Positions 56,525-64,000 of a stretch of DNA of 64,000 bases are shown here, in pieces. The stretch comes from Balanoglossus misakiensis (lineage: Eukaryota; Hemichordata). Numbering within the stretch: position 1 is the stretch's first letter; every line of letters begins with the position of its first letter. A program made the translations under genes and the position numbers. Location: NCBI GenBank assembly GCA_040954595.2, contig CM082596.2, forward strand, positions 11,036,001 to 11,100,000. The letters run 5' to 3'. Below the pieces are notes generated by a model. The model was not told the DNA's origin. It saw only the letters and a program-made list of their open reading frames with translations, and ran no database searches.

Positions 56525-57735
56525 GGCTCACCAGTAGGGTTAGAGATAAAGTGTTTTATATTAACATGCATTAATATGAAACTAGAATTTGATGGTTAAT
56601 TTAGGACTCCCTTGATCTATGGTGACCTCATTAAATGTGTGCATATCTAATTCTAGGCTATCCATTGGAGATAGAAACCTGGACATGGCCAACTTTGGGG
56701 TCAAAATCTTTTGACACACTTTTGGGTAATCTTGGGTAAACTTTGCCCTACATTCCTATATTTTGGGATCCGGAGCAGATATATCCTTGACACTTGGACT
56801 GATGGAACTATGTAATGGACTATTATGTCTTACCTCATTAATTTTGTGCATACCTAATGCCAGGCTAACCAATATGGCTGAAAGTCTGGCTTTTGTTTGA
56901 CATAATGAATTTGAGATCAGCATTTTTCTACAGCAGCCATGTTTCACTTACGAAAGGATGGAAAATATAAAGGCTTGCATGGTAGACTGAACTGTTTACT
57001 TCCCTTCCCTGAGACTGTGTGCCAATGACGGGATAGCCTACTCAGCGTTGGGTAGATCCTAAGAAGGCCTCAGCCAGGTTTCAAATAAAAAAGAAAGCGG
57101 AAATAGCTTGAATGGTGGGTTACATCGTTAACTTCCCTGCAGAGCTGATTTCTCAGACTGTGAGCCAATGACGGGTAAAGCCTCTAGGTAGGGGCCACCT
57201 AAGACAGGCCAGTCATGCTTTAATTACAAAGAAGGGCAAGTTCAGTCTTACCACAACTTTGTCTGCTGTATATGCTTCATAAAGATTGCATAGTATTTTG
57301 AGAACACATTGTGTGACCAGGTAAAAAGTACTGGCAAACACAGCCATAGTGGTATGAAAAAACATCTAATGTGGCTTAATAAAATACATATAAAACACAG
57401 CAAAAGCACTGTGACTAAAAGAGACATAATACTCAATTACATAGTTCCATCACTCCAAATGTCAAGGATGTATCAGCTTTGGATGCCAAGATATGGGAAT
57501 GTATGTCAAAGTTTACCCAGATCACCCAAAATTTTGTCGACAACTTTTGACGCCAAAGTTGTCCATGTCTAGGGATCTACCTCAACTGGATAGCCCAGAA
57601 TTAGATATGCACATATTTAATGATGTTACCATAGATCAAGGCAGTCCTAAATTAACCATCAAATTCTAGTTTCATGTTAATTCATGTTAATATGAAACAC
57701 TGTATCTCTAACCCTTCTGGTAAGCCATTCGGTCT
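56525..57735. repeat. Inverted repeat with ~315-bp arms
   Basis: 56525-56840 pairs with 57420-57735 in reverse complement (for example ATTAACCATCAAATTCTAG against CTAGAATTTGATGGTTAAT). The interior has two related segments with GAGCCAATGACGGGTAAAGC-type words at about 57020 and 57160. It looks like an old fold-back element. Confidence 0.7.
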
Positions 57736-59339
57736 TTCATACTACCCAATATGGGAGTGTAGGTAAAAAGTCACCGCAAGGTCATTTGTAATTTTGCTTA
57801 CAGAAATCTGGTCCCTGACATTTGGTAAAGGGGTCGAGAATTGTTGTCCCAGAGTAGAACATATTCTTGAAAAAAACTTTGAGGGGTAGAAGGAAGTTTT
57901 TCATTTTAAACTTAAGTGCTTCAAATAGTAGAGAGGTTCTCATGTTATTTCAATAAAACCTTAAATGTCATCATTGTATCTTTAGACTCAAACTCAAAGT
58001 TGCCAATCTTTCATTATTTTCATGGTTTAACTTTTGATCTTAGATTGATCCATCTAAATAGGCTTACTGATAGATAAACATGAACATGTTATTGACAAAT
58101 GAATGTGGCTGTATGTTAGTAAGTTAGATATTAATGAACCCCCATATGAAGGGTACACAACTATTGTGGTATGCATCGGCAAGAGATGACAAACCCATGC
58201 ACATACAAGCAATATGGCTCAGTGGGAAATATTTTACTGAGGAAAGAGATTTGTAAAATTTGGCAGCTTGTGAGGCTGTAGTTTTAAAATCTTTGATATG
58301 TGTTTTTACTCTTTGGGTCCCATTTCGTATACCATTGGGGGACCCAAGTGAAATTGGTCAAAACTCTGAAACACAAGAAGGTGCTGGTCAGATTGCTTTA
58401 GAAATTGGTGTGTACATTGTATTTTATTGAGACCTTATACAGATTATTTTCATTTTTTAATGTATACTTTTGGAGCGATTTTTGCCTTTTGGTCAAATAC
58501 TCTGAAACCTTTACCCATATTTTTTTGAAATTTGGTTTCCAGGTTCCTAGGTGTGTTTTCAAGACTTTTAAGCAAACCCTATGATGAAAGTGTTGATTTT
58601 TTTTTGGCAAATTTTGCCATTTTTGGCTCCGAAGTGTAACGAGGAGACTATCGAATTGGGTAAAACCGTATGAGCTACTACTTCCTTCCGTCAACAACCT
58701 GTCAAGAATGCATACCATTTTCTGGTAGGGGTGTGTAGCTTTATGTTTTTGGCGGTGGTGTGTAGCTTTGAGGTGTTGAGGAAGAATTGGAAAAGTGACA
58801 GAAATCGGAACGGATTAGCCAGTAGTGTTTTCGCTACCCCTACGCCAAATCACAAATGCAAGAAAAAAGTTGCGAGCCGATTTTCATACATATTAGCCAA
58901 ACTTGCAAAGCACTGCTATCTTACGTCGTCGTTTGTTTTGCCATGATCAACATGCCATGATCAGTGCACTACAACGCATGAAAGTGGACGGTTGTTCTGT
59001 TCATTGATCATCACCCCCCTGTATCATGAACATCGCAAGGCAATGCATTGAATTCAGCTCTTCCAGCTAGTGGTCGCACTCGCTTGATTTCCTGCGTGTG
59101 TCTCTGGGGACGCAAAGAATGCATATGCGTCTTTTCCTTATTTGCATATTTCGAATGGAAACGCGTCAGGTGTAAAGGTTGTTATGGAAGTTTCTTTATA
59201 GAACCACTAGTGTTAGTCTGTGGGCCCAACCAGCAAAAAAAGTTCTAGAAATGTCATTATGTTGTAAAGGAGTTTTGTACTACATGAAATTAGCTGGAAA
59301 TGACGGGTGGTAAACTATTGATGTGAAATCAGGTCACTT
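57736..59339. other. No gene seen
   Basis: Contains the GGGTCCCATTTCGTATACC repeat region near 58316 and a polypyrimidine-rich stretch. Short open frames lack support. Confidence 0.45.
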
Positions 59340-59800
59340 CTATTGAAAATGATGGACCAGAGAGCAAATGACTATTTGAATTCATTTCATATACTATGTT
59401 CACAACTGCTACGCTCCCAGCAACTGGGGAAACTAAATGATTGAACTTTCTGTTTGATCAATGCATGTATTTTTTTGCTAAAACCTGCACTACTATGGTC
59501 AGAACATGACATTATATACTTGAAAATGGAGAATTTTTTATCAAAACAGTTCAGCTGATCTTGAATGGTGTCTGATATTTTTTTCAAAATGTATTTCTTT
59601 CACTTTTAGACTACTACTTCTACTTAACTTGCACTGTTTTTTTTCAAAACACATTTCTCATAGCTTGCACTGGTGCAATTTGATATAACAATACACAATG
59701 AATTTCATCAGTATAACATAAGGTACAAACGAAGCCATTTGTGTGTGCGGGCCATTTTTAAGACTAAATTTAAAACAGTTATTAGAGCCCTCTGCTAGTG
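59340..59800 (+). repeat. Direct duplication, copy 2
   Basis: Counterpart of 54290-55180, shorter because middle sequence is missing. Confidence 0.65.
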
Positions 59801-60929
59801 GTTTTCCCCCTACCAAGCACCCACCTTATCAGGCTGCATTCAATATTACATGAGCAAAAAGTTCAGCATTTCACCTTGGTGTTTGCAAATTGTTCCTTTC
59901 AACTATATACCAAACCACTGTTCTCCAAACATGCCGCTCATCATCCACTACACCCTGAGAGAACACAAACTGTCCTTGACGCTATTTTCTGTGATTGCTT
60001 CAATATTGTTTGCAGTTTCAAGGGGAATTCTTACTGTGATATATGAAAAGTCAGCTGAAATTGTTGCATTTTGGGGACATGCTTTCGAATGTTGATAAAA
60101 AAATCTTTTTCTCAGAACATGCATGACTGATAAATTTAAAATTTTAGTTGTAAGTAATAGATACATGTATGTTCTTCATATAAATTATAATGGAATCAAA
60201 TCATAGCTCAATTTAATTTTTTTATTATGTTAGATGTATTATCTTATACCACAAATATTTTATAAAAAAAGTGAAATAACCCTTACATTGTTCTTTGCAA
60301 TTTAGGAGGAACCCCCCCCCCCCACTGAAAATTGTATACACATTGACCTCTCTATGACTGTATACATGCCAATGTGTATGTTTTAAAAATTTATGGTCCT
60401 GATAAGAGTGAAATGATTTTTACGTAATACTTGCTAAATGGATTATCTCCTATGAGATGTGCAATCTTATTACCTAATTGTTTCTGACATTTTGCCTCTT
60501 ATGCCTAATATATGTCATTTTCAAGATCCCCAAAACAAGCTGATATAACTTAACAATGGATAAAAATATTCCAAACAGTGTAGCCATTTGTTCAAAACAT
60601 AAAATGTGAGTGATATATACTACAAAGAATGTACAAGTTTGCATATTTTTTATCATGTTTTCCTCAATAATTGTACTGTTTCTGTAGATATCAGAGGTTT
60701 AATGTTATTCAAATAAATGTAGTGCATATCACATTTTAATTTAAGCCATCATGTGCTAATGTGGCAGCCATGGCCCACTGTCGTCATGAATTGAAATTCA
60801 CACGTGCTTTACCATCCTCACGAACTGTGTTGAACTGGCACACTGCAAATTTTGAAAATATGTTATTGATCACAATCACACGCACACTGACAGCATCCTT
60901 TTTGGGGATACAGGTACTGACACTATCAG
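59801..60929. other. No gene seen
   Basis: AT-rich, with a C run at 60312-60323. No supported gene. Confidence 0.45.
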
Positions 60930-61304
60930 TCATAATACTTTTGAATCCTCAATAAAGAATTTATTGAAGAATTTAACAGGATTTATATTTGAACGCAAAG
61001 TATAAAATTCCTTTGTGCCGTAGAAATGAAAATCTGCATTTTGTGGTCCTTCTGCTGGTGAGAAGCAACGGATAAATTCAGCATGCTCATCGCCCAGGAA
61101 ATTTAGGTGTACAGAAAAAAAAACTAGAATGACAACAGCTATGCATGCAGCTATGCAGGCTAACAATAGAAACACAGAGAACAGTTCTCCATATTCGTTT
61201 TTAATACGATAAGATTCACTGAAATTGGCGGGTCCGTGGGCAGGCAAAGTCATTTCCAACTCGGCTTGCAAATCAGACCCATGTCTCTTGTTCCCTGATA
61301 CTGT
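60930..61304 (-). CDS. Terminal exon of a one-pass membrane protein (unknown)
   Basis: A splice acceptor GAAGCAG ends at 61305, and the exon reads in phase 0 from 61304 to a stop at 60930, 125 codons. It begins TVSGNKRHGSDLQAELEM. A hydrophobic stretch LFSVFLLLACIAACIAVVIL is the membrane segment, followed by a hydrophilic C-terminus with GDEHAEFIRCFSPAEGP. Earlier exons would lie at higher coordinates but are not visible, because a LINE remnant follows. The decayed paralogue near 53.3 kb keeps the first third. I do not recognise the family. Good codon continuity argues for a real or recently active gene. Confidence 0.6.
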   Translation of the reverse strand, partial: TVSGNKRHGSDLQAELEMTLPAHGPANFSESYRIKNEYGELFSVFLLLACIAACIAVVILVFFSVHLNFLGDEHAEFIRCFSPAEGPQNADFHFYGTKEFYTLRSNINPVKFFNKFFIEDSKVL

Positions 61305-61510
61305 CTGCTTCTAATAATAGCAATAAGAACTTGACTGTTGTCCGAACTTTTGGTTCAATTTCGCAACATTTTATGATTTCAAGCAGTGCATATTTAACTC
61401 TGTTTCAACTTTGGTTGGATGGATAATGATGAAGCCATTTCACTGACAAAATAACGCTACGAATGGACGTCAATATTTGTTTACAGGCAAATACATTATT
61501 GTTAATGTTT
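61170..61510 (-). repeat. Inverted paralogue of 52850-53440
   Basis: Matches the other strand at 52850-53440, apart from the MITE inserted there, covering the exon start, acceptor and intron. It shows the pre-insertion target CATTATCCATCC. Confidence 0.8.
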
Positions 61511-61564
61511 ATTTCAGATAAAAAATAATCCATAGGAGGTAAACAAGAAAAAAAATACTTCTAG

Positions 61565-62990
61565 TTAAAATAGTCTTTGACACCAAACATTCCATAATAA
61601 AATTTTTGAAAAAATAGACTTGGGCAGTACAGAAGACACGATCAAAGTACTAGAAAGCTGAAACCTGCTCATTAAACTATATGACTTTTTTTCCTTAAGT
61701 ATCTCATCAAGAGTTAAAACATTTAGATTATCAAGCAATAAAGTATTACTTTGAACATGACTATGTTCGAAACCTGTTAATTTACGAAATATCAGAGAAT
61801 ATGCTGTTCTAGCGGTATAAAACATTTTCATAGAAAAATTACACCACTAATGAGAATTGAACAGAATGTCACAAAAAACTGAAATTATATTATACCAGTA
61901 TATTGATGGTGTAAATCACGCTATTTGATTGGTCGAGACACGACACGTGACCGTGATATATTAGCCATATACCACAGTCATATATCATAGTCAAAGAAAA
62001 TGCCTTTTTAAAATGTTTTATGCAAAGTTTCAATATACTGGCATAATATAATAGCAATAAAACACCCCCAGCCATGGTATACCACTCGATTTTGACCAGT
62101 TCAACTCCATGTCGTGAACTGGTCAAAATCTCGTGGTATACCATGGCTGGGGGTGTTTTATTGCTTAAATATATGACATTTGACCGATAAAGATGCAAAT
62201 TTATAATCACAAAGGATAGCGTTTCCCCCCTAAAGTATAAAAAACAACTCTGAGCTTGAATATCCTCATTATCTTTAAGGTTTCAAGATATTAAATGACC
62301 AAGATATTTGTAAACATTAACATAACTCAGTAGTCTACCATTTAAATAAATTGGAACTGTTTTAAGTTACCTAACACTGGGTTGAATTAGCATAAACACC
62401 GTCTTTTTCTCATTGAAAAGTATCGCATTTATACTGCCTTAACGACCACAGCAATTAACTAACATTTGGTGACCGTAGGCTCCAGTAGAGAAAATAACTA
62501 TATCGAAATGTTTCAACCTGTAATCGCCAAGAAGACATCTGAACTGAAGTTTTGATAAATTCCTACTGAAATCATCTAAGTACACTGTGAAAAAAATTGG
62601 AGATGAAATTCCGCCCTGTTTAACATCTTTTTAGACTAGAATGGTGCAGTATAGATCCGTTCCATTTAACAACAAAATCTTGAAAAGTCTAACACTTTGA
62701 GACGTTCATAAAAGTAACAAAAACATGCGTGTTATGATGTTTATAATAACTCAGAATTTCCTTCAATACAAAAATGGCTAAATCAGTACAATGTTCTGGT
62801 TAAAAACCAAATTGATGATTCGTAGAAGAGAGACAATCCATAAAGTTTAGAGGCCGTTGTTGCAAATGCATTGCCATCAGAAAAATACACATTTTTGTAT
62901 AACTGCAAGATCTCGCACAGCTGTGAAATTCTAAGGAAATTCATTCATTGGATAAAATTTGTAGTTTATGGATTGTTAAACAATCTTAGT
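61565..62990 (-). pseudogene. Reverse-strand LINE remnant
   Basis: Read on the minus strand: QGGISSPIFFTVYLDDF (palm region before the active site), a decayed active-site zone, NEKKTVFMLI, then NGRLLSYVNVYKYLGHLIS, followed by the C-terminal part at 61831-61565 with LDEILKEKKSYSLMSRF. Stops and shifts throughout. Interrupted by a hairpin element at about 61880-62215. Confidence 0.7.
61880..62215. mobile_element. Hairpin MITE inside the LINE remnant
   Basis: Core hairpin 62053-62164: 50-bp arms starting GCAATAAAACACCCCCAGCC, loop of about 11 bases. Further weaker pairing may extend outward. The LINE reading continues on both sides, so this is an insertion; exact borders and target duplication are not resolved. 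Confidence 0.65.
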
Positions 62991-64000
62991 CATGAAACCT
63001 AAATGGTTACCTCGGCAAAACTATGGCAAGCCAAGTGTTGCAAATTTCAATAAAACCATTTTTGTGTTCATGAAGACCATGTTTGTGTTCAATAAAACCA
63101 TGTTTATGTTGATACACTTTTTCAACACTAGATGGCGCTTTGCAATATTTCAAGCATACACCTTTTTGACTCTAGCTGGCGCTCTGCAATATTTCAAGCA
63201 GACGATGCTGAGTGGGATTTGCCTTTGGATTCAGATACGTTTTATTGTTGAAAAATGTCACACATTTTATTTAGAGGTTGATCAATTGCATTCGTCTTTA
63301 AGCAGGAAACATTTGTTTTGTAGCCAAAACTGAGAGTTGTCCGAAATTGGATAAGGCATTTGAGTAAACATTCAGGATCGTTTATAGTGGCTAGAGTAAA
63401 AATGCTGGTTTATAGAAATTGTTGTCAAGGGGAGTTGTTGGGCTACATAAGTGCAGCAAGGTGGGTTACTGTGCCAAACCACTCTACTAAGCCAATTTCC
63501 TGGTGCAATTGATATATTATTTATACAAGCCTGTGCTTATGGCCACATGCATCTCTGACTACAGCAGAGCCTGTGCTTAGGGACCGTATAGTTTTTAGGG
63601 GGGGGGGGTCAGCAAAATCCTAGCGGGGTCACAGAAATTTTGACATCCAATAGGGTGGGGGCTCATGTTTTTTTTAAACGTTTGGGGGTCACATGCTTTT
63701 GCCCCCTTTGGTTTTGAGTCCACAATAATGCAGTTTCGAGCCCTTTATTTTACAGATTTTTCTATACCCTCCTCCTTCATTCTCCACCACATTTCATTTA
63801 TTAGCTGGGTTATCCAGCGTACCAGGGCAGAGTACTTGCCACCGCACCCCCACGGATTCTAACATTGAGTTGATTTGTTTTTGAGTTCCTTAAAATACAA
63901 CTTTGAGCTCCGTATTGTACACCCCTTCCCACACCCACTCCTTCACTTCTTTTGTTTTACAACCTGTGTTTGAACATATTTTTCTCAAGTCATTAATATT
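62991..64000. repeat. Repeat-rich end of window
   Basis: 63120-63210 has a short tandem duplication (GCAATATTTCAAGCA twice) with ACTAGATGGCGCT-like words. 63700-63960 resembles 39065-39370 (shared TTTGAGTCCACAA and GCCCTTTATTTTACA), a member of the G-rich MITE family running towards the window edge. G run at 63599-63609. No gene. Confidence 0.55.

Overview
This window looks like intron-rich invertebrate metazoan DNA. It is AT-leaning, spliced exons carry GT/AG borders, ACATGTA-type words are frequent, and the transposon mix (DIRS/Ngaro, P, Crypton, CR1/L2-like LINEs, MITEs) resembles that of hemichordate, cephalochordate or echinoderm genomes. The species cannot be fixed from the sequence. 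Almost everything recognisable is mobile DNA. The only candidate host-gene piece is the last exon of a one-pass membrane protein near 61 kb, with a decayed duplicate near 53 kb.

Layout. 1-2341: decayed tyrosine-recombinase (DIRS/Ngaro) retrotransposon with RT, RNase H and recombinase. 3256-13866: a 10.6 kb P-superfamily DNA transposon with 31-bp terminal inverted repeats and a 7-bp target duplication. It carries a seven-exon transposase gene reading inward from the left and a three-exon zinc-finger gene reading inward from the right. 14799-17705: a PAT/Ngaro-type retroelement with A1-body-B1A2B2 split direct repeats, reduced to a gag ORF plus a G-rich minisatellite. 19300-39690: a nested palindrome complex. 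Two 6.98 kb inverted arms meet at 26.5 kb, and a third 3.5 kb copy follows at 33.7-37.2 kb. Each unit holds a broken PIF1-like helicase gene, satellite DNA, 127-bp repeats with CTCF-like motifs and small MITEs. Two later insertions sit at the right end.

40488-43475: 5'-truncated LINE. 44992-45431: TTAA-flanked MITE. 46154-47359: long hairpin and a broken Crypton-type recombinase. 47341-49833: fold-back repeat enclosing a LINE fragment. 52926-53160: MITE with 80-bp inverted repeats and a 9-bp target duplication. 54.3-59.8 kb: direct and inverted duplications without recognisable genes. 60930-61304: membrane-protein exon. 61565-62990: reverse-strand LINE remnant split by a hairpin element. The last kilobase is G-rich repeat.

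How the parts work together: the P element is the best-preserved system. Its transposase has one apparent frameshift near the C-terminus, and a second spliced gene of unknown role lies inside the same ends. A 681-bp relative with a similar terminal pattern and a matching GTTCA-type target sits in the palindrome, so P-family transposition has acted on both. The palindrome complex grew by inverted duplication after a Harbinger-like MITE had landed and before a 1.45 kb CCCTTACGAA-ended element inserted. All calls are by eye; nothing was searched against a database.
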